Assembly (NCBI RefSeq): GCF_031851795.1 | Contig: NZ_CP134696.1 | Coordinates: 6,138,001-6,202,000 of the forward strand | Direction: 5' to 3' | DNA length: 64,000 nt | Origin: Pontibacter sp. G13 | GTDB lineage: Bacteria; Bacteroidota; Bacteroidia; J057 | In this document: piece by piece, positions 29,158 through 38,349 of the stretch | How positions within the stretch are numbered: position 1 is the first letter of the stretch | How the letters are laid out: each line of letters opens with the position of its first letter | Notes under the pieces: generated by a model | Databases searched by the model: none | What the model was told of the DNA's origin: nothing | What the model saw: only the letters and a program-made list of their open reading frames with translations | Program-made: the position numbers and the translations under genes

Positions 29158-30909
29158 CTACTGAATGACGATTTTGGTGCTGCCCAAGCGGTCGCTATTT
29201 CGTTCAATGTGAATGATATAGGTTCCTGCTGGATAATTCCAAAGGGCCAGCTGGGAGTGTTCCGAGCCGGATTCTAGGCGATGGACTCCCAAGGTTCTGC
29301 CCTGCAAATCCAGGATGACCGCATGGGTTGCCATCGGAGGGTGGGTGAGGGAAATTTGGTGTGTTGCTGGATTGGGGAATGCATTCGGTTGAAAGGCATT
29401 TCGTGTTTTCTTCAATGCGGTACTCACGACGGGGGCCGAACAGGTTTCCACCCCGAATTTGGCCACAAAGAAATCCGATGAACCTCCGCCTTCGACCAGC
29501 AGCAGCGAATCTCCCAGCCAGAGACTATCACCAAAAGCCCCTGCCACATAGATGTTTCCGTTGGGGTCGGTCTTGACGTAATTGGCTTGTGAATTGAGTG
29601 TGGAGGCCATCCCCATGAACGACAGCGGATTGAGCGCGGAGTCCGTGATCAGCAAGACTGGGCTGCCGCCGATTCCAGATGGGGTGGTGACCAAGGTGTC
29701 TCCCGGCAACATTTCCGCATCGCCGATTTTGGTTCCCACTCCGATGATGCGTCCATCTCGGGCTTGCGTGACTTGGGAGATAAAGAGATTGTTGTTGAAA
29801 CTGGTACCCGAAATAGATTTGGTGGCCATCCCTTGGGCATCAAATTGGATGATGCCTGCCGATTGGCCATAGCTGGCATTGGGATCTGCTCCCCAACCGA
29901 GCAAGGTGTCGCCTTGGATGATTCGCGGGTCTTGATGGAAATAGTTGTGTCCAAACCCAATGAGGAGATTTCCTGCTTGACTGATCGTCCCACCTGCGAA
30001 TAAATCTGTGGTGGAATCGCTCCATACCCGAATCCAATCTGTGTCGCCATTGGGGTCCAGCTTGGCGATAAATGCATCAGAAATGTCCATCGGGAAAGCG
30101 TTGTAAAAGGCTTGCCCGTCGAATAGGAGGCTATCCTGAATCGAACTGGAGAGATAGAGATTCCCGGCTGGATCGGTAAACATCTTCGGTAAGGCGTTCC
30201 AATAATTGCCCAATCGTTTTGCCCAGAGCGGACTTCCTGAGGTATCCCAAGCAATCAAATGGTAGCCAATCTGCCCTGCTGGGTAACCGGGAATGATATC
30301 CACAGAGTCCCAACCGACGGGCAGTCCTTCGTCTAGGACCAAAGTGTAAATCGTACCATTGGCGCCCACGGCTACTTCTCGTCCCGATGCGGATGGCAGT
30401 TGCTCATTTTCATAGGACCAAATCATCTGCCCATCGGGGGCAATTTTGCACAGCATGAATGAACCGCTTTTGAGCGTGTCTCCGCCAAACAGGGTAGGGG
30501 AGTTGGGCGAATGATTGACTCGGCCCGTGAGATAGAGGTTTTGGGCGGCGTCCATCGTCATGGCAAATGGGCGGTCTGCGCTTTCGTCCTCCGATACTTT
30601 GAGCCACACGGGTTCGCCCTGACAGTCGTATTTGGCCAGAAACATCTCGCCCTGTCCAAGCCCCGTCACTGACCCAAATCCGGAAAAGGTGTGAACCTCG
30701 GTGCCGTTCAGCTTGGATTTGAGACTCCCGAAGACGTAGACATTTCCAAGTGTATCTACCTCCAGCCCATAGGGTTGGTCTTCATCGAGTCCCGCTCCGG
30801 TCTGCTTTCCGCCTCCGTGATGGGCCCATTGCCATGATTCAGCTTGTTGTGCCTGAGCATAATAGCCGAATGTCGAAATAATCAGAATTGTGGTAAATAG
30901 GTATTTCAT
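29158..30909 (-). CDS. T9SS secreted beta-propeller-like protein
   Basis: This 583-residue exported protein has a signal peptide (MKYLFTTILIISTFGYYAQAQ) and repeated modules of the type D..GN(I/L)Y..G (VDTLGNVYVFGSL, MDAAQNLYLTGRV, TDPAGNLYLSSSI, TDPNGNIYVAGAFGDSLWLGDS). This is the SBBP-like propeller repeat often seen in Bacteroidota secreted proteins. The last 80 residues (NAFPNPATHQISLTHPP..LDLQGRTLGVHRLE) are a type A sorting domain. No catalytic motif is visible. Its function is unknown. Confidence 0.8.
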   Translation of the reverse strand: MKYLFTTILIISTFGYYAQAQQAESWQWAHHGGGKQTGAGLDEDQPYGLEVDTLGNVYVFGSLKSKLNGTEVHTFSGFGSVTGLGQGEMFLAKYDCQGEPVWLKVSEDESADRPFAMTMDAAQNLYLTGRVNHSPNSPTLFGGDTLKSGSFMLCKIAPDGQMIWSYENEQLPSASGREVAVGANGTIYTLVLDEGLPVGWDSVDIIPGYPAGQIGYHLIAWDTSGSPLWAKRLGNYWNALPKMFTDPAGNLYLSSSIQDSLLFDGQAFYNAFPMDISDAFIAKLDPNGDTDWIRVWSDSTTDLFAGGTISQAGNLLIGFGHNYFHQDPRIIQGDTLLGWGADPNASYGQSAGIIQFDAQGMATKSISGTSFNNNLFISQVTQARDGRIIGVGTKIGDAEMLPGDTLVTTPSGIGGSPVLLITDSALNPLSFMGMASTLNSQANYVKTDPNGNIYVAGAFGDSLWLGDSLLLVEGGGSSDFFVAKFGVETCSAPVVSTALKKTRNAFQPNAFPNPATHQISLTHPPMATHAVILDLQGRTLGVHRLESGSEHSQLALWNYPAGTYIIHIERNSDRLGSTKIVIQ

Positions 30910-30986
30910 AACCTACAATATCTGAAATTATTGGAATTGATTCAATATTCTGATTATTCTGAAAGGGTATATGTTTGGGTAAATGG

Positions 30987-31017
30987 AAACGGGGCGACTC
31001 GATGAATCACCCCGTTT
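30987..31017 (-). terminator. Terminator-like hairpin after the DUF5694 gene
   Basis: AAACGGGGcGA pairs with TCaCCCCGTTT around a short loop. It lies 37 bases past the stop of the minus-strand DUF5694 gene; the following tract is only moderately T-rich. Confidence 0.55.
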
Positions 31018-31053
31018 GGATCTATGAATCTTGCGGCAAAAGTCCTCCGGCTG

Positions 31054-31920
31054 TTACAGGCTGTCGAATTCGATATAGTCAAATTCCGGCGAACAGGTCA
31101 AGAATTGGCGGAAGAGTGCGGCATGTGCATTTCCGAAGATCAGGAGGATTCGATCATCTGGGCTTTCCACGATTTCTTGCACATTGCGGAAAATTCTCAG
31201 GTTTCGGCTGTACCAATACGTGGCGACCATGTCAGCGCCTCGATATTTTCCGAGTTTGAAATCTCCGGTCAAGTACATTCCATAATCGGATTCATGGCTG
31301 CCGGGCTGATTGATATGTTTGAGATAGTCTAGCAATGTCATGGATTTCAGAATCTCACGGTCATAGTTGAACCAGAGATTCCCGAGGCTATCTACCAGAT
31401 CGTCGCTAACCCAATCATATCCTTCGGCCATTTCTTCGACAAAGGTTGAGTCAAGCATGGTCAGTTCGGTGATAAATCCGTGAGTATCCAATGCATACAG
31501 GGTATCGAGGGCCATTTCGTCCGCGAGTCGATAGCCTACCTGATAGATTTCGTTGCGCCCCAGCTCAAACGTTCCGGCTTGATATTCTCTGAATCTTTTC
31601 ATCAGGGGCCCCGGATTGCGCGTTTCTACACAAATTTTGGTGGGCTTGAATTGCTTGATGTACTCCACGAGCTCTCGTACTTCCAGCTGTCGTTGCTCGG
31701 ACAGTACATCTACCTTGTCTTCTTCGGAGGTCTTTTTGGCATCAAGTCCGGGATAATTGAAGTGAAAAGTGCCCATCACCAATACTTGTGGCTTCGGGAA
31801 GTCAAAGAAGTCCTTGGCGGATTTCAGGGTGTCCGGGTCATAGGAGGTAGTCTGGGCGTGGCAGGAACATGCTGCGAAAATGGCTACAAGTAGGAGTTTT
31901 GTGAGATAAATCTGTTTCAT
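31054..31920 (-). CDS. DUF5694 (TraB/GumN-like) exported protein
   Basis: This 288-residue protein has a signal peptide (MKQIYLTKLLLVAIFAACSCHAQ; a lipobox-like CSC is also present). The mature start VLVMGTFHFNYPGLD is the characteristic DUF5694 motif and resembles the GxxH motif of TraB/GumN proteins. ICVETRNPG and a terminal GNAHAALFRQFL also fit that fold, in which a His/Glu set may bind metal. No reaction is established for DUF5694. It is followed by the divergent DUF4269 gene. Confidence 0.8.
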   Translation of the reverse strand: MKQIYLTKLLLVAIFAACSCHAQTTSYDPDTLKSAKDFFDFPKPQVLVMGTFHFNYPGLDAKKTSEEDKVDVLSEQRQLEVRELVEYIKQFKPTKICVETRNPGPLMKRFREYQAGTFELGRNEIYQVGYRLADEMALDTLYALDTHGFITELTMLDSTFVEEMAEGYDWVSDDLVDSLGNLWFNYDREILKSMTLLDYLKHINQPGSHESDYGMYLTGDFKLGKYRGADMVATYWYSRNLRIFRNVQEIVESPDDRILLIFGNAHAALFRQFLTCSPEFDYIEFDSL

Positions 31921-32061
31921 GAAGAATGAGGTAAAGTGGTTGAATGTTCGCGAAGGACTTCCTCCGGATACTTGGGATGCAGGGAATATCCCGCGACGAA
32001 TACTTGCCTTGTGCTAATAGGTTAGCAGACATTGTGTTTAACCTTCGAAAAAAAATCCACC

Positions 32062-32598
32062 ATGACGCCGAATTTCATGGACATCGAATATCTGAAAGTA
32101 GGTTCTTCTCGACAGAAGCAAGCCTATGACCTCCTCAAGCAACTCGCGGTGATGGATACGCTTGCACCCTATGATCCCTTGCTGGCTGGGACGATTCCCA
32201 TAGAGATTGACCTACCGGAGAGTGATTTGGATATCATCTGCCAAGTCCGGGATCATGAGGCTTTTTCTGCGGTATTGGCGCATGGATTTGGGGAGCAAGA
32301 GGCTTTTGAAGTGTCTAGCTATCCGAAATTGGGTCAATGGCGGACGGTGGCGAGATTTCGGTCTGGTGGCTTCGAGGTGGAGATTTTTGGACAGGATGAA
32401 CCCACAATTTCCCAGTATGCATTCAAGCACATGCTCATCGAATGGAGGCTTTTACAAAAGCATGGAGAGGCATTTCGGCAGAAGATTTTAGCCCTCAAAC
32501 GATCCGGTATGAAAACCGAGCCCGCATTTGCCCAAGTTTTGGGATTGTCGGGTGATCCCTATCAGGCATTATTGGATTTGGGAAATTCATTGGATTAA
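32062..32598 (+). CDS. DUF4269 nucleotidyltransferase-like protein
   Basis: This 178-residue cytoplasmic protein matches DUF4269. The sequence PYDPLLAGTIPIEIDLPESDLDIICQV has the Asp pattern (DLPESDLDI) of a nucleotidyltransferase-fold active site, and IEWRLLQKHGEAFRQKILALKRSGMKTEPAFA is the conserved C-terminal block. The ATG at 32062 was chosen over a TTG ten codons upstream; an ATG at 32077 is a shorter option. The acceptor substrate is unknown. The next gene starts 131 bases downstream. Confidence 0.82.
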   Translation: MTPNFMDIEYLKVGSSRQKQAYDLLKQLAVMDTLAPYDPLLAGTIPIEIDLPESDLDIICQVRDHEAFSAVLAHGFGEQEAFEVSSYPKLGQWRTVARFRSGGFEVEIFGQDEPTISQYAFKHMLIEWRLLQKHGEAFRQKILALKRSGMKTEPAFAQVLGLSGDPYQALLDLGNSLD

Positions 32599-32729
32599 CA
32601 AATTGATAGTCTGTTTATTGGCCCTGTCACAAGTCAAATTGCAACAGGACGTTTTTTCAATTCGCCCGAAAATTGGTCCCCTATTTGATTAAATTGTGTG
32701 GTTCACTCAGTCCTAAAGCCCCCACCAAA

Positions 32730-34217
32730 ATGGAGTTAGAAGCCTTTTTTTCTCGGTTTCGAAGACAGATCATCGGCGTTGACCATATCATCCAAACCCC
32801 GTATCATGATTCCATTCCTCTCTTGTATGCAGATTGGACTGCTAGCGGTAGGATGTACCAAGCCATTGAGGATAAGCTCCAAAGCCAGTTGTATCCCCTG
32901 GTGGCAAATACACATACGGACACCAACCACACAGGCATGAGCATGACCTATGCTTACCATCGAGCACAGCAGATCATCAAGCAGCATGTGGGTGCCAATA
33001 GCGAAGACGTCCTCATCTCTTCGAATTCAGGCATGACGGGGGTGGTGAATAAATTGCAGCGGATCTTGGGCCTCAAACTGCATGAGTCCTTTCTCGATCA
33101 GGTGGAAATAGCCAAGAAAAATCGACCTGTAGTGTTCGTGACCCACATGGAGCACCACTCCAATCAGACGACTTGGTATGAAACGATCGCGGAGGTAGTG
33201 GTGGTTCCGCCCGATGAGCAAGGATTGGTTGCTCCGGAAAATTTCCGCTCAGCGGTAGCTAGTTATGCCGACCGCCAGATGATAATTGCTGCGATTACCT
33301 CCTGCTCCAACGTTACGGGAATCATGACGCCGTATATGGAGATTGCCCAAATCATGCACGAAGTCGGAGGATATTGTTTTGTGGATTTTGCATGCTCGGC
33401 TCCATATATCGACATCGATATGCACGCTTCCGATGACGACGGCAGATATCTGGATGCGATCTACTTCTCGCCACACAAATTTCTTGGTGGTCCGGGATCG
33501 AGTGGCATCTTGATATTCAACCGGTCTTTGTATCACAATCGAGTTCCTGATAACCCGGGGGGAGGTACAGTCGATTGGACGAATCCTTGGGGGCAATACA
33601 AATTTGTGGATGACATCGAGGCACGTGAAGATGGCGGCACTCCTGCATTTTTGCAGACTATCCGGACAGCCATGTGTTGCCAGTTGAAGGAAAAAATGGG
33701 CGTGGATCGGATGCTCGCTCGGGAGGAAGAGATGCTCCAGCAGATCTGGCCAAGGCTCGATCGAATTCCCAATCTTCATGTCTTGGCAAGCGAACATCGC
33801 CATCGTTTGGGGGTGATTTCGTTCTACATCGATGGCCTACATTATCACTTAGGCGTCAAGATGCTCAATGACCGATTTGGGATTCAGACGCGTGGAGGCT
33901 GTTCATGCGCAGGCACCTATGGCCACTTTTTGCTGAACGTCAGCCCTTCCCATTCGAGAGAGATTACAGACCTGATCAGTCAGGGGGATTGCTCTACAAA
34001 GCCCGGCTGGATCAGGATGTCCATTCATCCGACGATGACTGATGCGGACATACAAAAACTGTGTGATGCATTGGAGGAATTGGCAGGGAACTTCCGGGAG
34101 TGGCAGCAGGATTATGTCTGCGATTTCACACAGGGAAGAATCGAGCACACCTGCCAGCAAGCCATGCGGCAGATGGAGGCCCAAATCGATCAATGTCTCC
34201 TGGAAGGATTTGCCTGA
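32730..34217 (+). CDS. Class V aminotransferase, cysteine desulfurase (SufS)-like
   Basis: This 495-residue PLP enzyme belongs to the class V aminotransferase fold. The PLP lysine is Lys250 in YFSPHKFLGGPGSSG, and GCSCAGTYGH near residue 391 places a Cys where SufS-type desulfurases carry theirs, although here it is a Cys-Ser-Cys pair. THTDTNHTGMSM near the N-terminus and GGGTVDWTNPWGQYKFVDDIEAREDGGTPAFLQ are shared with an uncharacterised long subgroup common in Bacteroidota and Proteobacteria. No suf genes lie nearby, so a dedicated sulfur or amine reaction is possible. The ATG at 32730 was chosen because upstream codons lack family features. Confidence 0.82.
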   Translation: MELEAFFSRFRRQIIGVDHIIQTPYHDSIPLLYADWTASGRMYQAIEDKLQSQLYPLVANTHTDTNHTGMSMTYAYHRAQQIIKQHVGANSEDVLISSNSGMTGVVNKLQRILGLKLHESFLDQVEIAKKNRPVVFVTHMEHHSNQTTWYETIAEVVVVPPDEQGLVAPENFRSAVASYADRQMIIAAITSCSNVTGIMTPYMEIAQIMHEVGGYCFVDFACSAPYIDIDMHASDDDGRYLDAIYFSPHKFLGGPGSSGILIFNRSLYHNRVPDNPGGGTVDWTNPWGQYKFVDDIEAREDGGTPAFLQTIRTAMCCQLKEKMGVDRMLAREEEMLQQIWPRLDRIPNLHVLASEHRHRLGVISFYIDGLHYHLGVKMLNDRFGIQTRGGCSCAGTYGHFLLNVSPSHSREITDLISQGDCSTKPGWIRMSIHPTMTDADIQKLCDALEELAGNFREWQQDYVCDFTQGRIEHTCQQAMRQMEAQIDQCLLEGFA

Positions 34218-34288
34218 ACCATGAGCCGAATATTTGGAAATGAAGGGCTTTCCTACCACCTTCAACATTCTACCACGCTCAAACATTT

Positions 34289-34612
34289 ATGGAAACATCT
34301 CCACATTACGGCTTGATTGGCTCATTTCAAGCGATTGACGGCGCTGGCGAACAACTCGCGGGCATCCTTCTACAAGCCGCAGAACTCATGCGCAGCGCTG
34401 ACGGTTGTCAACTGTATGCAGTAGGCCAATCTCCTGATCAGTCAGATACGATCTGGGTCATGGAGATTTGGGATAGCCAAGAAGCCCATGATCAATCTTT
34501 GGGATTGCCGGGTGTCCGGGAATTGATCGGGCAAGCCATGCCCCTTCTGGCGGCTCCTCCCAAGGGCGGCCAAGCACTAGAAATTCTCGGTGGGGTAGGC
34601 GTGAAGGAATAG
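34289..34612 (+). CDS. ABM-domain monooxygenase-like protein (YgiN type)
   Basis: This 107-residue protein has the antibiotic-biosynthesis-monooxygenase fold: GLIGSFQAIDGAGEQLAGILLQAAELMRSADGCQLYAV, then DTIWVMEIWDSQEAHDQSLGLPGVRELIGQAMPLLA. Family members act as small dimeric quinol or polyketide oxygenases without cofactors, or as heme-degrading enzymes. It lies 71 bases after the SufS-like gene and about 130 bases before the SRPBCC gene. It may be the first gene of the sigma-factor cluster. The substrate is unknown. Confidence 0.8.
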   Translation: METSPHYGLIGSFQAIDGAGEQLAGILLQAAELMRSADGCQLYAVGQSPDQSDTIWVMEIWDSQEAHDQSLGLPGVRELIGQAMPLLAAPPKGGQALEILGGVGVKE

Positions 34613-34740
34613 CCCTACATCTGGGAGTGCTCACTACCTTTTCTCCAAAAGTTTTCCTTTTTGCTGAAGTTGGGTCACACCTGTCTCGTGGGTTTTGTCT
34701 AAGGGGTAAATCATTTGTTCAACTCCTTAAACAATCGAAA

Positions 34741-35142
34741 ATGGAGGCATTGCAAACCGTGGTGATTACCCGTAGCTTTTTGGTGAAAGCGACCTATGAA
34801 TCGGCCTTTGAATACTTGGCCGATCCCATGAACCAACCCAAATGGGCCATTCATTTCGTCCAGCGAGTCGAGCAAACTGCGGATGGATACTTGGCAACCC
34901 TTCCATTTGGTCAATTGCCCATTCAGATCCATGCAGATCCACAAACGGGTGTGCTAGATATCCAGTTTGGTGAAGGTTCTGCTTCGCCCGTCCGATTGGT
35001 TTCCATTTCTCCCGGCGAATGTCTGTTTTCCTTCACATTGGTCAAACCTACAGACATGCCCGACCCCGTTTGGGAGCAGCAGGCCGTCCCCAATTTGGAG
35101 GAAGAATTGGAAATGCTCAAAACTCAATTGATGGCCCTATGA
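34741..35142 (+). CDS. SRPBCC (START-like) protein
   Basis: This 133-residue cytoplasmic protein fits the SRPBCC ligand-binding fold. It opens ITRSFLVKATYESAFEYLADPMNQPKWAIHFVQRVEQTADGYLATLPFG, the usual opening of polyketide-cyclase/dehydrase-like members. The stop codon overlaps the next start as ATGA, so it is translationally coupled to the membrane protein behind it. I chose the ATG at 34741; the frame is open further upstream, but that part lacks fold features. The ligand is unknown. Confidence 0.75.
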   Translation: MEALQTVVITRSFLVKATYESAFEYLADPMNQPKWAIHFVQRVEQTADGYLATLPFGQLPIQIHADPQTGVLDIQFGEGSASPVRLVSISPGECLFSFTLVKPTDMPDPVWEQQAVPNLEEELEMLKTQLMAL

Positions 35143-35558
35143 AAAGGTTTCTCATGGCAGGTATCGGAGGATTTGCGGTGAATCAGGTGGTGGCTACCTT
35201 GTTGGCCATCCTGATTCTGAATCCTTGGCTGAATGAAGCATTTGGCGATACCATCAGATCTGCGGAGGAAGGCCTGGCTTTCCCGAGTTTGTTGGGGGGA
35301 TACTTGGTGCTGTCGCTCCTGATGGCTTGGATGTTTCCCAAGATGAATTTGCAGGGATCTTGGAAGGCGAAAGGCTTGGTATTTGGTGCATGGATTGGCG
35401 GAATGGTGTTCGTAGCGGGGCATTTGGTCGTAGCAGGTTGGTCCGTACTCCCGGGAGTCCCCATGCTGTTTTCAGGCTTGGTGGATAGTTTGGCCGCGAT
35501 TGCCGCAGGATATTGGATCGCATATATGTATCGACATGGAGTTGGAGCAAGCCGTTAA
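35139..35558 (+). CDS. Small integral membrane protein
   Basis: This 139-residue protein has four hydrophobic segments (about 5-25, 45-62, 73-95 and 103-127) and a short charged C-terminus. Its start overlaps the SRPBCC stop by four bases (ATGA), and its 3' end overlaps the sigma-factor start by 23 bases. The tight coupling on both sides suggests a shared role with the sigma factor, perhaps membrane sensing in place of an ordinary anti-sigma factor. That role is inference; I do not recognise the family. Confidence 0.72.
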   Translation: MKRFLMAGIGGFAVNQVVATLLAILILNPWLNEAFGDTIRSAEEGLAFPSLLGGYLVLSLLMAWMFPKMNLQGSWKAKGLVFGAWIGGMVFVAGHLVVAGWSVLPGVPMLFSGLVDSLAAIAAGYWIAYMYRHGVGASR

Positions 35559-36333
35559 ACTCGCGTTGAATGGTGATCGTGATGCCCTTGAACAAGTGGT
35601 CAAGGGCATCCAAGGTTGGGTGTACAATTTGGCATTGAGCATGCTTTGGCACCCAGACGATGCCCAAGACGCCACGCAGGAGATTCTGATCAAAGTCATC
35701 ACCCGGTTGTCCATGTTTGAGGGGAAAAGCGTCTTCAAGACTTGGGTCTATCGTGTGGCTTCGAATGAACTCCTCAATGTGAAAGCCAAGCGCATCCGCC
35801 AGCGGGTGAATTTTGAAGCATTTAGCCATAAACTTGCCGAAGGTCTCAACTACGACCGAGCCCATCAATCGGACCGAGTGGAGCAAAAGCTCTTGGTGAC
35901 GGAGGCCAAAGTGGGATGCTCGCTGGCCATGTTGCAATGTCTAGATCGGGACCATCGGTTGACCTATCTGCTTGGGGAAATTTTGGAGTTCAATAGCCAA
36001 GAAGGAAGCTACATCTTGGGGATAGCACCTGCTACCTACCGCAAAAGGCTTTCCCGTGTCAGGTCGAAGGTAAGGGCCTTTGTGCACCATCATTGTGGGT
36101 TGGTGAATGCCTCCAATCCGTGTCGATGCTCCAAGCAGGTGGCATCCAATGTCGAGGCGGGGATCATTCGTCCCAAGAGCTTGCTATTCGCTCAGGAGGA
36201 TGCCCAAGCGCTGATCGATTCTGTGGAGGAGGTCCGGAATGAGGTCTGGCTGTTCCAAACCAATATGGAATACGAAGCGCCAGAAATGTTGCTAGAGGGT
36301 GTTCGGCGAATCATTTTCCAAGCGCGGTTTTGA
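35536..36333 (+). CDS. ECF-type sigma-70 factor with Cys/His-rich C-terminal extension
   Basis: This 265-residue protein directs RNA polymerase to a private promoter set. Region 2 is clear (ALSMLWHPDDAQDATQEILIKVITRLSMFEGKSVFKTWVYRVASNELLNVKAK), and region 4 is around residues 130-185 (LTYLLGEILEFNSQEGSYILGIAPATYRKRLSRVRSKVRAF). After it comes VHHHCGLVNASNPCRCSKQV, a compact His/Cys set that could hold zinc, and then an extra domain of about 60 residues. This extension is seen in some ECF groups that lack a classical anti-sigma factor. It is the last gene of the overlapping SRPBCC-membrane protein-sigma run. Confidence 0.85.
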   Translation: MELEQAVKLALNGDRDALEQVVKGIQGWVYNLALSMLWHPDDAQDATQEILIKVITRLSMFEGKSVFKTWVYRVASNELLNVKAKRIRQRVNFEAFSHKLAEGLNYDRAHQSDRVEQKLLVTEAKVGCSLAMLQCLDRDHRLTYLLGEILEFNSQEGSYILGIAPATYRKRLSRVRSKVRAFVHHHCGLVNASNPCRCSKQVASNVEAGIIRPKSLLFAQEDAQALIDSVEEVRNEVWLFQTNMEYEAPEMLLEGVRRIIFQARF

Positions 36334-36350
36334 GGGATTCTGATAGGGAT

Positions 36351-36540
36351 GTGCGGATGGCTTGCGGCGGCGTAAAGTGCCTGGAGAGATCCCCGTCAGG
36401 GGAAGTCGTAGATCTGTGGGCGGCGATCTATCGCCCACAGATCTGCGACCGAGGCAATTGCCGAGCTCGGAAGGGACTGGCCCTGCGTCTTTCTCTGCCA
36501 GCTAGGAACTTCTGCCGGAACGCAGGGATACGCCCAAATC
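36351..36540 (+). repeat. Dispersed structured repeat, copy D
   Basis: It starts 17 bases after the sigma-factor stop with GTGCGGATGGCTTGCGGCGG and ends GCAGGGATACGCCCAAATC. The central hairpin arms are GTAGATCTGTGGGCG and CGCCCACAGATCTGC. The enclosing stem is CCCTGCG against CGCAGGG, compensated against the other copies. It fills the gap between two convergent genes. Confidence 0.8.
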
Positions 36541-36554
36541 CTCTTGACTCGACC

Positions 36555-37196
36555 TTATCTCCTTGTCCGCAAGATCCAGATCTCCACGATTGCCAGATTG
36601 ACGAGCCATCCGGCCCAGGAGACGATCCGGTAGGTGTCCATCGGGGGCCAGGCCACTGTCGAAACGATGATCCACTTGATGAGGCGAAGGCTGATAGCAG
36701 ATAAGGTGAGCGCATAGGAGCGCATCATCCATCGTTCATGTCCTTTCCAGTTTCGGTCTTTGGCGGTTTTGATGGCCCAAAAAGTGAACCCCCACCAGAG
36801 GATAGCCTGAAGGATGAAGGAGATTTGGGAGCCGAGACCGCCATTGGCATACAGCGCCATGACGAATCCAGATGGTGCGGCAATGCCCAAGATCAGTCCA
36901 ACGTATCCCATCCCGAGTGTGCGGTGTAAGGGCCGATAGCGTAGTCGGAGCCGGGCAGAAAATTGGGTCGCGCCTAGTACCAGCACAAAAATGCTGGTGT
37001 AGACATGGCTGAAAAAGGCGATCTGGTAGTGAAGGTGCTGGATGGCGTCGACCTTGACACGGAGAAATGCTGCCCCAAAATCGATGGGGATGTACTGGAG
37101 GGTGATGAGCACCATCAGGTACGAAAAGTAGGCAAGGGCGACATACCAGATGCCGCCCTTGATCCATGTGAGGATATGCCGTTGTGGAGCTTTCAT
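36555..37196 (-). CDS. DUF2306 membrane protein
   Basis: This 213-residue inner-membrane protein has six or seven hydrophobic segments. It matches DUF2306: FLRVKVDAIQHLHYQIAFFSHVYTSIFVLVLGATQF, then RLRYRPLHRTLGMGYVGLILGIAAPSGFVMALYANGG and GHERWMMRSYALTLSAISLRL. The conserved His residues (FSHVY, PLHRTLG, GHERWM) could bind heme, as in the related cytochrome-like fold, but this is not shown. It starts 2 bases after the YARHG gene ends, so the two are an operon. Confidence 0.82.
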   Translation of the reverse strand: MKAPQRHILTWIKGGIWYVALAYFSYLMVLITLQYIPIDFGAAFLRVKVDAIQHLHYQIAFFSHVYTSIFVLVLGATQFSARLRLRYRPLHRTLGMGYVGLILGIAAPSGFVMALYANGGLGSQISFILQAILWWGFTFWAIKTAKDRNWKGHERWMMRSYALTLSAISLRLIKWIIVSTVAWPPMDTYRIVSWAGWLVNLAIVEIWILRTRR

Positions 37197-37198
37197 GA

Positions 37199-38185
37199 TC
37201 AGCCCCGCCCGAATGAATCGTAGTATTCTTCGGCATTTTGCTCATAGCGGAGCAGCAGCTCGATATTCTGGCGTTCAATGTCGGTGAATTCACCCCGGAT
37301 GTCGGTATGAACAGGGACATACCAGGATTGCGCATCGAAGAACACACGCAGCGGACGATTCTTGAAGGAATACCCGTGGCGTGCGTAGATGGTATTGCGG
37401 ATGATGCGAAGGTCTTCCTTTTTGAGATTCTCTACGATTTCCTGGGTCAAAACCGTGTTGGAGGCATTGATCTCATAGATCCTGTCTGTGCTGGTGGAGA
37501 ATTCCTTCAAGACGTATTCCTCAAATTCACCCTCCTCATATTCGATTGAGTCGGTCTGCTCGATGGACTTTTGCCAATTGATGTACTGCTTGGCGTGCTC
37601 CAGCATCACATCGGCATCATAGAGATAGCCCTGGCGTTCAAGCTCGTATTTGCGGTATTTGACAGTCAGGTCCTGATAGGCTGCCCAGGTCCCGGCCATT
37701 CCCGACCCTTCGATGGCAAATTCAAATGCCCCATCGTATCGGTCGTCTCCTGGTTCGCGGACGGAAAATACGTATTGCTCGGTCTCGTCATTGCGGGTAA
37801 AGGTTCCTTTGAAAGGGCGGTCATTTCCTGCAACAACGCTATGGCCATAGATAGAGTCCCCTTCGAATCGGTCGATGGAGATGTTGATCTTGTTCTCTCT
37901 GCGCCATACATATCCCTCGTCTACATAGAGGTTTTCTTCTCCGTTCAGTTTTTCTCGGTCAGGCATGAAATACCCTACATAGAATCCGGTCAGATCGGCT
38001 TCTGTCACATCGTCAAAGAGCGGACCTTGGATCACGTAGTCCTCTTCTTCTTCGGTTTCGAGATCGGCCGTTTCGGAAATTTCGGTGCCGGGTTCTTCGA
38101 CAACTTGGGGATTGGGGTTTTTGATGGCGGAATCACAGCCTGCGAAAAAGATACAGGCAATCGCCATTGCGTAGGTGAAACGCAT
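37199..38185 (-). CDS. YARHG-domain lipoprotein
   Basis: This 328-residue predicted lipoprotein (lipobox FFAGCDS near residue 18) has an acidic linker at about 30-50, a lipocalin-like beta region at about 65-180, and a C-terminal YARHG domain. The YARHG domain reads LRIIRNTIYARHGYSFKNRPLRVFFDAQSWYVP and is an extracellular peptidoglycan- or envelope-associated module named for this motif. It is upstream of and coupled to the DUF2306 gene. A role in the envelope is likely; the molecular function is unknown. Confidence 0.82.
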   Translation of the reverse strand: MRFTYAMAIACIFFAGCDSAIKNPNPQVVEEPGTEISETADLETEEEEDYVIQGPLFDDVTEADLTGFYVGYFMPDREKLNGEENLYVDEGYVWRRENKINISIDRFEGDSIYGHSVVAGNDRPFKGTFTRNDETEQYVFSVREPGDDRYDGAFEFAIEGSGMAGTWAAYQDLTVKYRKYELERQGYLYDADVMLEHAKQYINWQKSIEQTDSIEYEEGEFEEYVLKEFSTSTDRIYEINASNTVLTQEIVENLKKEDLRIIRNTIYARHGYSFKNRPLRVFFDAQSWYVPVHTDIRGEFTDIERQNIELLLRYEQNAEEYYDSFGRG

Positions 38186-38349
38186 GGGTAGATAGTGTGT
38201 GGTGATGGAGTATCGGTGCTGGACGTAAGGCCGGTGGTACGGCCAGTGGCAAAATACAGAAAATCAGGAGAATTGGAAAGTCGGAAATTTGATGGGAGGT
38301 ATCAAGGTGCGGAAAGGAGAATGGAGGGGTTTCCCCCATTTCGCCGATC

